Below are positions 44,276 through 55,826 of a stretch of 64,000 nucleotides of DNA, piece after piece. Location of the stretch: the NCBI GenBank assembly GCA_907163375.1, contig CAJQUW010000932.1, positions 682,001 to 746,000 of the forward strand, given 5' to 3'. This stretch comes from Prostheceraeus crozeri (Eukaryota > Platyhelminthes > Polycladida > Euryleptidae). The notes under the pieces were generated by a model. That model saw only the letters and a list, made by a program, of their open reading frames with translations, ran no database searches and was not told where the DNA came from. Every line of letters begins with the position of its first letter. Within the stretch, counting starts at the first letter, position 1. Both the position numbers and the translations under genes were made by a program.

Positions 44276-45042
44276 ATGAGAGAAGTGCCCACATTTAATA
44301 AAAAAAAACTTAAATTTAATCATCATCCAAATTTATCTAATAAAGTTTTGTCAGCTTTTTGTCGAAGATCAGGATGTGGAAAAACATATCTATTATTTAA
44401 AATTCTGACGACTCCAAATGTTTTAGATTGTAACAATCCTATAATTTATACAACAACAGCAGAACAACCCGTCTATCAATTTTTAAAATATGGATTTGAA
44501 AATAATCTTAAAAAACAGCAATTGCTTCCCTATTCAAAGAATATGAAAAATTTGAAGATGAAAAAGAAATAAGTTCGTGGTGTGAAGAAGCAGCAAAAAA
44601 TGATCAGTTAGTAGAATCCAATAAAAATAAGCATATAAAGATACAATTAATAGATGATAGTGGTAATATGCAAGATCCTAGTAAACTAGATAAAACAATG
44701 AAACATTGTGTAATTTTTGATGATTGTGTTAATGATAGAAATCAGTCAGTACAGAGAAATTATTTCACAAGAGGTCGACATAACAGCTGTAGTGTTTTTT
44801 GTTTAACACAAAGTTTGTATTCATTAGACGGAAGTGTTATTAGAAAGAATGCAAATATATTTATACTATTTGAAATAAATGCAAGAAACTTAAGTGATTT
44901 GTTAAGAGATTTATGTGTAAGAAATAAAGATGAATTTAAACAATCGTGTAACAATGCTTGGTCAAAAGATTATGGCTTCATTACAATTAATATTGATAAA
45001 AAAATTCATGATAGAGTTATCGAACAATTGTTCTCTGACTAG
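44276..45042 (+). CDS. Polinton C genome-packaging ATPase
   Basis: Same family as 4290-4985. It has Walker A in RSGCGKTYLLFKIL near residue 30, preceded by a basic N-terminus (KKKLKFNHHPN), Walker B-like CVIFDDC, then NYFTRGRHN and the C-terminal ARNLSDLLRDLC. It ends beside a double-hairpin mini-element (45042-45065) and converges on the polymerase. It is a fossil gene. Confidence 0.82.
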
Positions 45043-45065
45043 GCTTCGCCCCCGACTAAAAGTCG
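45042..45065. repeat. GC-rich double-hairpin mini-element
   Basis: Two hairpins, GGC-TTC-GCC (45042-45050) and CGACT-AAA-AGTCG (45053-45065), lie between the convergent ATPase and polymerase genes. Polinton A has no such element at its equivalent junction (about 4270-4295). Confidence 0.6.
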
Positions 45066-45139
45066 ATAGAAAATATTTTCGCGGAGTGATCGAATAATTA
45101 ATTTTTTTCTAGACGGATTTAAATAATAATAAATAAACT

Positions 45140-48100
45140 TTAAAAAGGTAAAGTAGTTATTCCATCAGGTAAAATTTTTCTTTTATCATCAAATGGATCT
45201 AATGCTAATTTATGTTCCTCTTTTAAATACATTTTATGTTTCTTTGAATTAAGTCTATAATTAAATGCTGTTTTTATTTCATTATTAAATAATGTATTCT
45301 TATAATCTTGAAATGTTATTTGGTTAGCCACTGATGCCTTTGAAATTCCTTTTAATGTTTTATGTGTTTTAATATTATTAGTTGTGTTATAACAATGACA
45401 TTTAGATTTTAAAAATATAGCTTCTGTTATGAAATCTTCATTTCCTAACTCATCATTTACTTTACATGATTCTGAAGGATGAATAAAATCTTTTATTTTA
45501 TTAATTTCTTCATCAAGTGAAGAATTATACGGTATTGTTAATTCTAAGAAAACAGAATCGGTATCTGTAAAGTGTAATTTATAGTTTTTGCCATGAGCAG
45601 GTGCTAAATAATCATATATAAATCTATACATAAATAGTTTAGCTAATTCTAATATAGTGAATCCAATAAAATTAAACTTATCATGTTTTACGCTGATTCG
45701 ACGTAAATGTACAGCACATAGATTATCACTAAGTCTAGTAGTTCTTTTATATGTAGGTTTCCTTGTTTAATTTTGAAACCTATCTCTATCATAAACTATT
45801 TCAATATTTTGTCTATTACGCACATTTTCTAGTCTTGCCATAAAATGCATTATTCATTAATTTAAAGAACACGTTTCCAAAATCATCTTTATTTCTTTTA
45901 GCTATTTTACGTTTTTCAATATTGAACTCTATATAATTTTTTAACCACCTAGAATGTATTTTATTGAGAATCATTCCATGTTCTAAATACCAATCTAGCA
46001 TTCTTCCTTCAACAACATACTTTCCTTTATTACTTTGTGTTAACATAAGTTTTTTTTGTTGGTCTGTATTTCTTAGGAATTATAGATTTTTGATAATCTG
46101 AAAAATCTTCTATATTGGGAATTTTGTTTTTGGGACAGAATGGTTAATATTTTGTTGCGCCTTTTATATAATCAGGGTATACTAAATCAACTTCATATAT
46201 ATAACCATGATTATAATTTCCATCATATGTAGGTTCGTAATCAAGAATATTACACCATGACATTTCACCTGTTGGTAATTCTTGTATCATGCAAGAAGAA
46301 TATAAGCTATTAAAATCATAATATAACAAATAGTTTTCTCTTATGAATTCATCAACTGCTGCTTGACTGTCTTCATTTGATATAAGTCCTTCTATATTTT
46401 GATTAAACAATTTTATAAACTGATCGTTTTCTTCTGGAGATAAAGGTTTCATTATTCCATAATCATCAGGATTTACTTTTTTATTGTAACACTGTACATA
46501 ACGATTACCTAAAACTGATGAAACACTACCTCTAATACGAGATTCAAAAAATAATAATTTATTATATGTATTTTCTTTATAATGTTTGAGTTTAACACCA
46601 GTATGTTTTAATTCTGCTAACCATGTTAAACCTGGTGTAGAATAACAATAACATGGATCTATTCCGTAATATTCTATGCACATGTCACGAAAGTTTTCAA
46701 AAAGATCAGTAAGGATTAATACATCTATCTGAAGATATTTCATTGTATAATTATACATTGTTTTACAATTTAACTCTCTCCAATTCTTTTCAGCTTCTGC
46801 ATAGTCTTCTTCAGATAATTGTGATTGTTTTAATGTTGATTTAAATTTATTTATTGGAAGAAGTTGTTTTTCTTCCATAATTTTATTCACAGAATTAAAA
46901 TCTCCAGTTATGAACTCATACGGAAATATTCCTTTCAAAGGTTTTAAATTATATTTATTTAATATTTTACATTGTTCAGGTTTCAAAGTTTTTCCCATAA
47001 CATCTAATGAATAAGGAGTAAAAAATCTAAATGCATCTAAAATTCTAATACAACCTAATTGCATTGAAAAATATTCTTCTTCTGTTTTACATAGTACATT
47101 TATTTGTTGTTGTTGTAATTTTTCAGATGAAAATAAATCTTTCATTACTAGATGGAAATCATATTTAGAACCATTGTAGAAATATGAAGGAACAAAGTTA
47201 TATTTAAATTTATTAGCATTAAGATTACAAGAATTATGTGCTGCACCTCTATATAATCCATTTAGATGATCATGATCTTTTACTTTGTAGGCAGAGCCGT
47301 CGCCTCGGTTAAAAGTTGTAAATTCTTTTCCACAGTAATAACATTTTGTTTCATAAGCAAAATTAATTTCTTCTTCATCGGTTAATGGAAGCATTGGTAT
47401 ATTTGTTTCAAGCAATTGTGAAAAATAATTTTGTAATTCTTCTACTTTCTTTGTAAACATTTTTGAACTATCTTCACCATAGTATTGATAATATTCTGAT
47501 TTAAATAATTCAGGATAATTTGAATGAATGTACATTCCCCAACATAATGGTTTTTGTTCAAATAAATATTTTTCTTTACTTTGTTCAGGTGCTTTTTTTC
47601 ATAATTACCATTATCAGAATTTTGTGTTATGTTAACATTATGTGCTTCAAAATCACAATAAATAGTAAAGGGTACTTTATTTTTAAAATACCATTTATTA
47701 TATTCTAAATAATCATCTTTTGGAAATGTGTTTCTGACTGCTTCGTTTTGTTGACAATTCTCCAAATGTCTATTCATTTCTTCTTTAGTTCTAAAGCTCG
47801 TCATACATTGGAGACAAGGAAAATTAGCATTATCTGAAGTTTTTGTAAATATAGAAACATCTTTACACAATATAAAATGACCCTGATAATATAATATATT
47901 CGCTTGTGCTGATTGTTTTGTTTGTTTTAATTTTTCAAATTTATCTTCATATATTTCATGTGTTAAATCGACATATCTTTGTAAATCTTTTTCAGACTGT
48001 TGATAGTTTTGATTTAATATTTGTAGCTGATAATTATATTCTTTATTATATTGTTCTCTATATTGTTGTTGACATTTTTTAAACATTCATTAATTTTTTG

Positions 48101-49483
48101 ATTGGTTTCATTTTCTTCATTATTCAATTCTTTATTGTCTTTATTTAATTTTTGAATCGTTTCTATCTTATTTTGATATTTATGGTGATATTCTTGTAGT
48201 AACATTTTTGATTGTTGTTGATAATCTGTTTTACATTTTTGTAAAATTTCATTTAAAAATTGTAAGTTTTGTTGATATTCTAAAGATAAAGATGAATAAT
48301 TGGAATCATAATCATAATTAAAATTACGTCCTTTATAATTATTATGATAAATCATTATTGATGATAATGTTTTAGCAATTTCAAATTTTTCAGTACATAT
48401 TTTATTTCCTTGTTAAAAAATATTATGATGCATGTAATTTCCTCTATCATTATATACTATTTCTGATTGACAGAAATTTTTATTATTCAAATAAAATTTT
48501 TTTGAATCTGAGTAAAATGGAGTAATATCACCAATAGAAACATAATTCACATTTAATTCAAAAACATTTACTTCTATTAAATTTTTATTCTTTTTATGAA
48601 ACTTTATTAACCTATTATAATTACATGGAAATTCATCTAAGCCATCAGAGAGATCAAATTCCTTTATATATTCTTCTTTATTATAATGATCTAGTCTTTC
48701 TTTGTGATATTCTGCAGGATGTAAATGTGCTATAGCACTCCACAGAAAACAATAATCATCTTCATTTTTTATGTTGATTATTTGTGATGAACTGAAAGGT
48801 AAAGGAACATAACTACCACCAGTATTATTTTTATATTTATCAATTACTATTTTCTTAGATAGTATTTTAACAAATCTCCAACCAGATTCACGTAACTGGG
48901 CTTCAATTATACAATTTTCTAATTTAAGTATCATCGATTCAAATATGGGTTGTATATCATTTACATTATGAATTTCTTGTGAATTTGTAAAATGACCTTG
49001 TATTATTTCTTCAGGATTTCCATCAGGTCCATTTTTTGTATAAAGTACTTCTACATTCATATAACATTTGAAAGATTTGTTAAATATTTTGAAAAAGTTT
49101 GTTAATACATTATAAAAAGTTTCATCGGTTTCATTATGTTCAACAGATTCATTAAATAAATATTTTATATCTGTTACGGGCGAAGCCTTAGGACCTTCGG
49201 TTCGTTCAGCTTCGTGAAATTCATCTATTTCGTTAAATTCATCAGTATCGCTAAATAAATATCTTCCATCTGGTACATGTTCATCTTCACTATTAAAAAC
49301 TTTTTTATATTCCGAATGTGAATAATCATCAAACATTTTTTTAACTTTTATATCAGTAGGTAATGTTTCTAGATAGTTTATATAATTATTTAATTTTAAT
49401 ATATTTCCTTCATCAACTCGATCTACATTTTGTAAATGCAATTTACTTTGTAAATGAGATTGATGACTTCTTTTTGTTTGCAA
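45140..49483 (-). CDS. Polinton C family-B DNA polymerase (fossil)
   Basis: Minus-strand relative of the Polinton A polymerase. Visible landmarks are a C2H2-like finger (CLQC...H....C), exonuclease I (YCDFEA), an HNH-like cassette (CYYC, KVKDHDHLNG, HNSCN), exonuclease II (NGSKYDFH), exonuclease III (YLQIDVLIL), motif A (DFNSLYSS), motif B (KLMNNAFYG) and motif C (FTDTDS). The N-terminus extends further than the part of A seen in the window and includes a Lys/His-rich start (MQTKRSHQSHLQ). It is the most decayed gene of the element, with several breaks. Confidence 0.9.
49176..49206. repeat. GC-rich double-hairpin mini-element in polymerase N-terminus
   Basis: Hairpins GGGC-GAA-GCCT (49178-49188) and GGACC-TTC-GGTTC (49191-49203) share most of their sequence with the copy at 5998-6030. 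The element lies in an AT-rich coding region and adds the translated segment GPKASP. Confidence 0.65.
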
Positions 49484-49658
49484 CTTTTTTTACATAAGTT
49501 ACAATAAAACTTTTCCATTTTTTGTTTTCTAAAGAAAAAATTTGTGTTTTAATTTTAGATATAGACATTCTAACATCAAGGTCTTGAGAGTTATTATATA
49601 TTTCACATTCTTTAGTTATTTTATTTTCTTTATCATACAAAGTCTTATCAAAAGATAA

Positions 49659-50915
49659 TTAAAATTTATTTTCACTAACTATTGATTCTTCATCAACATC
49701 ATAAATTACACTTTTTGGTGTAGGATGCCATTCCCTGATAGGAATATCTAACTCTAAATTGTATTTATTATTTGATAATAATATAATAGAGAAAAATATT
49801 GGTCTTTGATCTCTTTTGGAAAATTTAATAACACTACCATAATCTGATTCATTTTTAGTTTTTATTAAAGATGATAAAATTTTAATTTGATTAGATGTAA
49901 ATCCTAATTTAAATTTTGTAGACCCGACACATAGTTGTCTAATAGTATCTTCAACTATTCCATCATTATTATTTTCAATTGTAAGAAAATGAAATTTAGA
50001 TGAATTTTGATTATATGTAGTATTAATATCATGTTGAGATATAAATTTTTCTTCACTTACATTTTTATAATTACTAATATTTTTGTAATCTTTGTTACCA
50101 TTTACACCTTTTTCAGATGTTTCAGAATCATCATCTATATTATCATTATCATTATTATTATAAGATTCTTTAAAATTATTATTATCAGATTCTTTAAAAT
50201 TATTATGATTATGATTATGGTCATTGTTAATAGCATAAGGTGTAGTCCACATATAAATCTTTTCTTGTAGTGCTAAACCATTTATATAAGATTTTAATAA
50301 ATTAATATTTAAATTTGAATATAATCCTATATAAGTATCATCATCATATCTTTGAGGCATGTCCGAGATTTCTCTTTTATAAATTGTATCTCTATAATAT
50401 ACTTGGCATAATAATTCTTCATTATGTTTTTTACTTTCAATATGAATATTATATTGATTAAACTCATCAACAAATAATCTAATTTTTTCTTTCGAAAAGG
50501 ATTTTAATTTTTTTACTATTTCAGTAACATTAATAAAATTAATTATTTTATTTTCTATCCAATCAGTATTACTAATTGGTAACACTGCTCTAATAAATCC
50601 ATAGACATTATTATATCCTATTATAACCATGTTTTCTTTATTTAATTCTACATATGCAACATCATTATATTTACTTACAATATCCATAAATTTTGTAAAT
50701 GGATCTCCTGGAAATATACAATAATTTGTTTCAATAGAAGGTAAACCTTTAGTCTGTTCTTTGAATATTTCAGCTTGTAATTGAAACAAAAGATAAACAT
50801 CTATACATGGATTATTATTATTATCAAAACATTTATTTTCAAATCCCGATGATCTCATCGAATAAGAACGGGATGATTCGGGCGAATATAATTTTTTTAA
50901 ATTTGCTTTTTCCAT
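49659..50915 (-). CDS. Polinton C large protein of unknown function (possible clamp-like fold)
   Basis: A 418-residue open frame starting MEKANLKKLYS, directly upstream of the polymerase on the same strand. The first part has alternating helix and strand segments (FMDIVSKYNDVAYVELN, NMVIIGYNNVYGFIRAVLP, VTEIVKKLKSF, KIRLFVDEFNQYNIHIE). A low-complexity Asn/Asp linker follows, then a second similar block (TKFKLGFTSNQIKILSSL, then FFSIILLSNNKYNLEL). The two-domain pattern recalls PCNA/UL42-type sliding clamps, and the position beside the polymerase would fit a processivity factor. This is an inference without motif proof. No other family is recognised. Palindromes CGATGATCTCATCG and ATTCGGGCGAAT (50847-50887) lie in its first codons. 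Confidence 0.5.
   Translation of the reverse strand: MEKANLKKLYSPESSRSYSMRSSGFENKCFDNNNNPCIDVYLLFQLQAEIFKEQTKGLPSIETNYCIFPGDPFTKFMDIVSKYNDVAYVELNKENMVIIGYNNVYGFIRAVLPISNTDWIENKIINFINVTEIVKKLKSFSKEKIRLFVDEFNQYNIHIESKKHNEELLCQVYYRDTIYKREISDMPQRYDDDTYIGLYSNLNINLLKSYINGLALQEKIYMWTTPYAINNDHNHNHNNFKESDNNNFKESYNNNDNDNIDDDSETSEKGVNGNKDYKNISNYKNVSEEKFISQHDINTTYNQNSSKFHFLTIENNNDGIVEDTIRQLCVGSTKFKLGFTSNQIKILSSLIKTKNESDYGSVIKFSKRDQRPIFFSIILLSNNKYNLELDIPIREWHPTPKSVIYDVDEESIVSENKF
50847..50887. repeat. Candidate double-hairpin mini-element
   Basis: CGATGA-TC-TCATCG (50847-50860) and ATTCG-GG-CGAAT (50876-50887) form a locally GC-rich pair of hairpins in the start of the 418-residue gene. The sequence is unlike the other copies, but the architecture is the same. 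Confidence 0.4.
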
Positions 50916-51000
50916 TTTTTTATTTTTATTAGAAAAAGTTTTATTTTTATGTGAGAAAAAATTACTTTAGAAAAAAAATTACTTTTCTATTGTTTAAAAA

Positions 51001-51875
51001 ATGATGTTACAAAATGTTGGTGGAGGTGCATATATCCCGAAAATTCGTGAATCAGAAATAGAAATAGAAAATTATATCGTGAAAACTGGAGACGTTTTAT
51101 CTGGTCCATTGCATCTTTCTATTCTTCCGCAACAAAATACAGAGTTGACAAATAAACAATATGTTGATACACAAATCAATGACTTAAAAGAAAAATATAT
51201 AAATGATGTTTTGGTTCCACTGATGAATGAATTGAAGTTGCTTAAACTTAATGACAAATCATTAAACGAAAAATTATTAAAACTTGATAAAAAGGATAGA
51301 GAGCTAGAAGCAGATATAGCAAAACTTTTTAAAAAGATTTCAGAACAATCAAACATTTTAATATTACTTTCTATGAAATTAAAATCTGCAGTCATTAAAA
51401 ATAAACTTCAGATAAAATTATTGAAAGAACAATTAGAAGATGAAATAGAAAATCTTCCGGAAAGAATTTAAAAAAATTAAAGCAGTTACAAACTATATTC
51501 CAAAAAAGTGTTGATGAATTAAGTTCTAAAATTACTCAACAAATGAAAAAGATGAATAGAATAATAGATGAAGTAAACTCACTTAATCAAAAAGTTGATA
51601 AAATGAAAACTCTTAAAATCAATTTAGAAAATGAATTAAAGAAAAATTAGAAAGGAGATAAAGAACAGTTAGATGCTGTTAAAAATCAGTTAGATGTTCT
51701 TAAAGTTCAATTGAATGCTCTTAAAACGGCGTTGAAGATGAATCAGGAGAAAATGCAAGTTAATAGAAAAGAAATTAAAATACATCACACGCTGCTTGAC
51801 ACAATAGATAAAGTGCAACAGACAATTAATAAAGTTATCACGAAGTTGTTGTCCATTCACACACGTAAATCTTAA
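51001..51875 (+). CDS. Polinton C fibre-like coiled-coil protein
   Basis: The N-terminal part (from MMLQNVGGGAYIP) has VKTGDVLSGPLHLS, then NKQYVDTQINDLKEKY. This is the TGD..SGPL.L....L.NK.YVD pattern of phage tail-fibre and spike repeats. The rest is almost pure coiled coil with heptads (KLNDKSLNEKLLKLDKKDRE, QVDKMKTLKINLENELKKN-like) across the region. A trimeric stalk or fibre of the virion is a reasonable hypothesis. It is divergent from the clamp-like gene, with the start codons about 85 bp apart. It is a fossil gene. Confidence 0.5.
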
Positions 51876-51965
51876 TCGGACCAAAGGTCCTCAGGTTACT
51901 AACAAATCCTAAACGTAAACCTTAACGTAAATATTTTTCCCAAATGTCAAATTTATTCCTAAAAA

Positions 51966-52343
51966 ATGCCTATAATTTATAAACACAATCTTAAACATTT
52001 TGCTTCAAATCAAAAAATAGCACATGAACCATCTATGAAATCTGTTTACCATTATAACAATGTAGAAACAGTTCAAAAAGAAGGAGATAGTGTAAACAGC
52101 GGAGCTGGCATCTTTTCTGGCATAGGAAGTATCGTTAACTTAATTAAAAATAATGAAGATTTGATTACATCTGCTGCAAAAGGAGCAGCTGCTATAGGTA
52201 GTACAGCTAGTGCAATATCAAATGCTGTTAAGTCTCAAAACGAATTAAAACAACTAGAAACTATTCGTAAACTTAAGAATGATTCTGAAGAATTGAAAAA
52301 ATTAAAAACAACTTTCAGAGGAAACAAAAAACAAAGTTGCTAA
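51966..52343 (+). CDS. Polinton C small membrane-active protein candidate
   Basis: A 125-residue frame. The N-terminus is basic and aromatic (MPIIYKHNLKHFASNQK). The middle has a Gly/Ala-rich hydrophobic helix (GAGIFSGIGSIVNLI, then AAKGAAAIGSTASAISNAV), and the C-terminus is Lys-rich and charged. Amphipathic, Gly/Ala-rich helices of this type occur in virion membrane-lytic proteins. The family is not recognised. It lies immediately before the capsid gene. Confidence 0.45.
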   Translation: MPIIYKHNLKHFASNQKIAHEPSMKSVYHYNNVETVQKEGDSVNSGAGIFSGIGSIVNLIKNNEDLITSAAKGAAAIGSTASAISNAVKSQNELKQLETIRKLKNDSEELKKLKTTFRGNKKQSC

Positions 52344-52426
52344 CATAGGTGCAGGGTCTGAGAGTAAACATGAACAGCGGAGCTGGTTTAGCAAAATTCT
52401 AAAATTATATTTTAGTAAAAATCTTT

Positions 52427-53894
52427 TTGGGTGTGAGAATTTTTTTTCTGTGTGTGAGAAATTTTTTTGTGTGTGTGGGAAAAAACAAAAAAGACAAGTT
52501 ATTTTTTATAAAATTGTCTTCCCTGATTGAAGGTAAATTTAAATTAGATGATCCTCCGTTCGTCAGTTATATTCAAAAAAAGAATAACTATATAAGAATT
52601 GCTATGAATCCCGGATCTTCTAGTAGAGTAAATACTGGAGGAGATTTAATTTTTGAAGTTGATAATCAACAAAGTTATTTATATTTACCTGATTCCTTTT
52701 TACACTGTGAATATTCTTTATATAGTGATGCTAATTTTACAACACCATTACCAGATACCAATAATATTGCACTAGAGAATAATTTCTTTCCAAGATTATT
52801 TACACAAATGCGTTTAGATGTTGCAACTCAAAATATAGAAACAATAAGTGATTCTCCAGGTGTAATTGATACAATGCTTAGATTTGTAACAATTGGTGAA
52901 AATAATAGAAAGTATGAAATCGAAGGTTGGTTTCCTGATACTAATGATGGTATAATTGCTGATGATTTAACTCACGCTGGAACAGATGCAGCAGGAATTG
53001 CAAAAGATGTAGAAAATATTGCAAATCATTTAAATAAAACAAATAATATTACATATAAAGAAAGACGTGAATTTAACAAGAAAAGTAAACAGACAGTAAA
53101 TTGGTCATTGTCTCCATTATTCGGATATTTAGATTATGACAAAATATCATGTCAATTAAAATTTAAATTAATAATTCATCGTACAACAAATAATGAATTA
53201 ATCTTTTTTGGTAAGACTGGAAAAAAAGCATATCTAAAAATTGATAGACTTGAATGGTGGATAAAGCATATTACTCCTAGTTTAGAGGTTGAAACAGCTA
53301 TTGCAAAAATACTAAAATTAATTAATTAACTAAACTAATTAATTAATTAATAATAAACTAATTAAATACTAACAAACCAATTCCAGTAAATTTTCTAAAG
53401 CGTACGTTTCGGTAACGTTTTTCGAACAAAGATTTAACTGGCATTTTACTAGAACTTCGAATGCTCCAAGATATTTTTTACTAACTTTTCAAAGAAATAA
53501 TTCTCCAAGTTATGATAAGAACAATAGTCTTTTTCATATTAATACAATTCGAAGTTTGCAAGTTGCTTTAAATCAAACCCGATATCCAATTGATCCATTA
53601 GGATTCGATGATACCAATAATCAATTTATGGAAGGATGTGATGCTTATAGAAATCTTTGTATAGAATTTGGAGTTGAACCACAATTAACTCCTGGAGATT
53701 GGAGACATTTATATCCTGTTTTCTGTTCCGATTTAAGTGCACAATCTGAAGATATTATCAAGACTTTTTGTGATGTAACAATTAATATTGAAAAGAAAGA
53801 TTCCACAACTTCATTGATGGCTTATGGCTTATTGCTAGAAGATGTAAAATATTCTATTGAAGTTCTTAATGGAAAGATGGTTAGGATTGGTTAA
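52427..53894 (+). CDS. Polinton C major capsid protein (F54H12.2-like/double jelly roll)
   Basis: The likely start is MNPGSSSRVNTGG at 52604. Family-like segments include YLYLPDSFLHCEYSLYSD, NNFFPRLFTQMRLDVATQ, DTMLRFVTIGENN, NWSLSPLFGYLDYDK and, later, NQFMEGCDAYRNLC. The beta-rich pattern and its place beside the hydrophobic, integrase and protease genes fit the Polinton double jelly-roll capsid protein. It is a distant relative of the gene at 8272-9156. It is a fossil gene. Confidence 0.72.
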
Positions 53895-53999
53895 TTAAAA
53901 TTTTTTTATAACTATAATAGATTAAAAATTCTTGACTTCAAATTTATTCATAACTAGAATAGATTAAAGTTTTTCCTAACCTAAAATTTTTTATTAAGA

Positions 54000-54113
54000 A
54001 TGTCGCAAGCGAAAAGTAATAATAATAAAACTGTTGCATTAAATTTACGTAACATTGTTGACAAAAATACACCTAAAACTATTACGATTAGCAAAAAGAA
54101 ATATTACATATGA
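54000..54113 (+). CDS. Small basic peptide (37 aa)
   Basis: An open frame MSQAKSNNNKTVALNLRN...KKKYYI with 7 Lys and 1 Arg and few acidic residues, right after the capsid gene and 6 bp before the next gene. Small basic genes in this position in capsid-bearing elements can encode core or DNA-binding peptides. The shortness and lack of a second copy make this tentative. Confidence 0.3.
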   Translation: MSQAKSNNNKTVALNLRNIVDKNTPKTITISKKKYYI

Positions 54114-54119
54114 AAACCA

Positions 54120-54482
54120 ATGATAGAGAATATTAAATTACAAGAAGAAAAGAATGGCGGAATTCTCCTATTAATTCCTCTAATAATAGGTGGCATAGCA
54201 GCAGCAGGAAGTGTTGCAGGCGGGACAGCTGGTATTGTCCAGGCAGTAAATAAAAATAAATCAGAGAAGGCATCATTAGAAGAACAAAAACGTCATAATA
54301 GAGAGTTAGAGAAAGTTGCTAGCGGTGAAGGAATAGTTGATAATTTTATCAGTAAATTAAATTTAGTTGAGGAAGGAAAACGAGTTCTTAAAAACATTCT
54401 ACATAATGTTGATGATTTAATTGAATTAAAGAAACAAAATATATGTTGTGGAATATATCTAAGTCGTAGTATGATTAGGTAA
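54120..54482 (+). CDS. Polinton C hydrophobic helix protein (120 aa)
   Basis: A 120-residue frame. It has a strong hydrophobic segment (GGILLLIPLIIGGIAAAG) followed by a Gly-rich turn (SVAGGTAGIVQAV), then a charged helix (KSEKASLEEQKRHNREL) and a C-terminal helical region. One membrane pass is predicted. The layout recalls the small membrane-active virion proteins encoded near the capsid gene of Polintons. Function is inferred from position only. Confidence 0.45.
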   Translation: MIENIKLQEEKNGGILLLIPLIIGGIAAAGSVAGGTAGIVQAVNKNKSEKASLEEQKRHNRELEKVASGEGIVDNFISKLNLVEEGKRVLKNILHNVDDLIELKKQNICCGIYLSRSMIR

Positions 54483-54618
54483 AACATTTATTTTATTTTA
54501 TCTTTAAAAATGTATTCTACAAATTCCGAAAATTTAATTAAATTAAAAATTTCTAATTTAGATTTATTGAATTATCTCTTAAAAGTACATAAAACCTCAA
54601 ATTGTCAGCATAGCGGAG

Positions 54619-55790
54619 GTGACATACAAAAAAACATTAGAAAACTTTCCTGGATTTATTTGGAGTGAATATTCAAAAGAAAAACATCTTCCTGGTCATT
54701 CATATACCGGTCCAGGAACTCGATTAGATATAAGACTAGATGAGAATAATAATCCAAAACCAGGTGAAGAACCAATAAACAGAGTAGATGCAGCAGCTTA
54801 TAGACACGATTTAGCATACAGAGAACATGATGATATTACTTGTAGACATGTAGCTGATAAGAAAATGATTCAGGAATTAGATAGTATCCAAAATCCTACA
54901 TTTAGAGAAAAAATTGAAAGAATGTTTGTTAAGAAAGCTTTACAAGCAAAAATGCTTTTTGGCCAGGGGATAGACAATACTCATAACTCTGAAACCTACG
55001 CGTCAGAAATTCATAAAGAATATAGAAGGCCTAAATATCTATTGAAAGTAAAAGTGTTTAATAAAGATGATATTTGGAGTGGTGATCTTATTCATATGCC
55101 GAATGATTCTGATTTTAAATACGCATTGACCGTTATAGATTTATATACACGATACGCTTGGGCAAAGCCTTTAAAAAACAAAAGTGCTCTGTCAGTTAAA
55201 TATGCGTTTGAAGAAATCTTTAAAAAAAGTAATAGAACACCAAAGAAGCTATTCGTTGATAAAGGATCGGAGTTTTATAACAGAAATGTTCAGCCACTAT
55301 TTGAAACTGTTTATTCCACAGAAAATGCTGGAAGGGCTGTAGTGATAGAGCGATTTAATAGAACGTTAAAAAATAAAATCTTCAAGATATTTACAGAACA
55401 AGGTAATCAGAAATGGTTAAAAATATTACCAGGAATTGTAGGTAATAAAGTAACAATAATAAAGTTCATTCAGGTATTGAAGAAACTCCAAAGAATGCTT
55501 CTGACGATCCTGATTTGATACGAAAAAAAATATTCGAAAATAATTATTCGAATGAGAGTAATCCGAATTTACAGAAACGTAAGCCGAAATTTAAAATTGG
55601 AGATAGGGTACGAATATTTAAGTATAAGAATAAGTTTGAAAAAGGCTTTGTTGGTTATTGGATTAAAGAAATATTTGAAGTTTGTAAAATAAATCAAACT
55701 TATCCGATTACTTACGAAATCAAAGATTTAGATGATCAGGAAATCACTGGCAGATTTTATCAAAACGAGTTACAAATAACTGATTTTTAA
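54619..55790 (+). CDS. Polinton C PLA2-like domain joined in frame to retroviral-type integrase
   Basis: The N-terminal 110 residues carry a parvovirus-type phospholipase A2 signature: calcium loop YTGPGTRLD (29-37) and the catalytic helix DAAAYRHDLAY (57-67, His-Asp pair at 63-64). The same frame continues into an integrase core (GDLIHM, YALTVIDLYTRYAWAKPL, LFVDKGSEFYN, VVIERFNRTLKNKI), the DDE transposition enzyme of Polintons. A C-terminal SH3/chromo-like tail (FKIGDRVRIFKYKNKF, then QEITGRFYQNELQ) follows at 55515-55790. PLA2 domains help virions leave endosomes in parvoviruses. Whether the joining with the integrase is functional or accidental is open. It is a fossil gene. Confidence 0.78.
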
Positions 55791-55796
55791 TTTTTG

Positions 55797-55826
55797 GAAC
55801 TAACGTTCTTCGGGAATTAAATTCCC
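55797..55826. terminator. Paired hairpins between convergent integrase and protease genes
   Basis: GAAC-TAAC-GTTC (55797-55808) and GGGAATT-A-AATTCCC (55812-55826) lie at the junction of two convergent genes. It may be a 3'-end structure or another double-hairpin mini-element. Confidence 0.4.
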
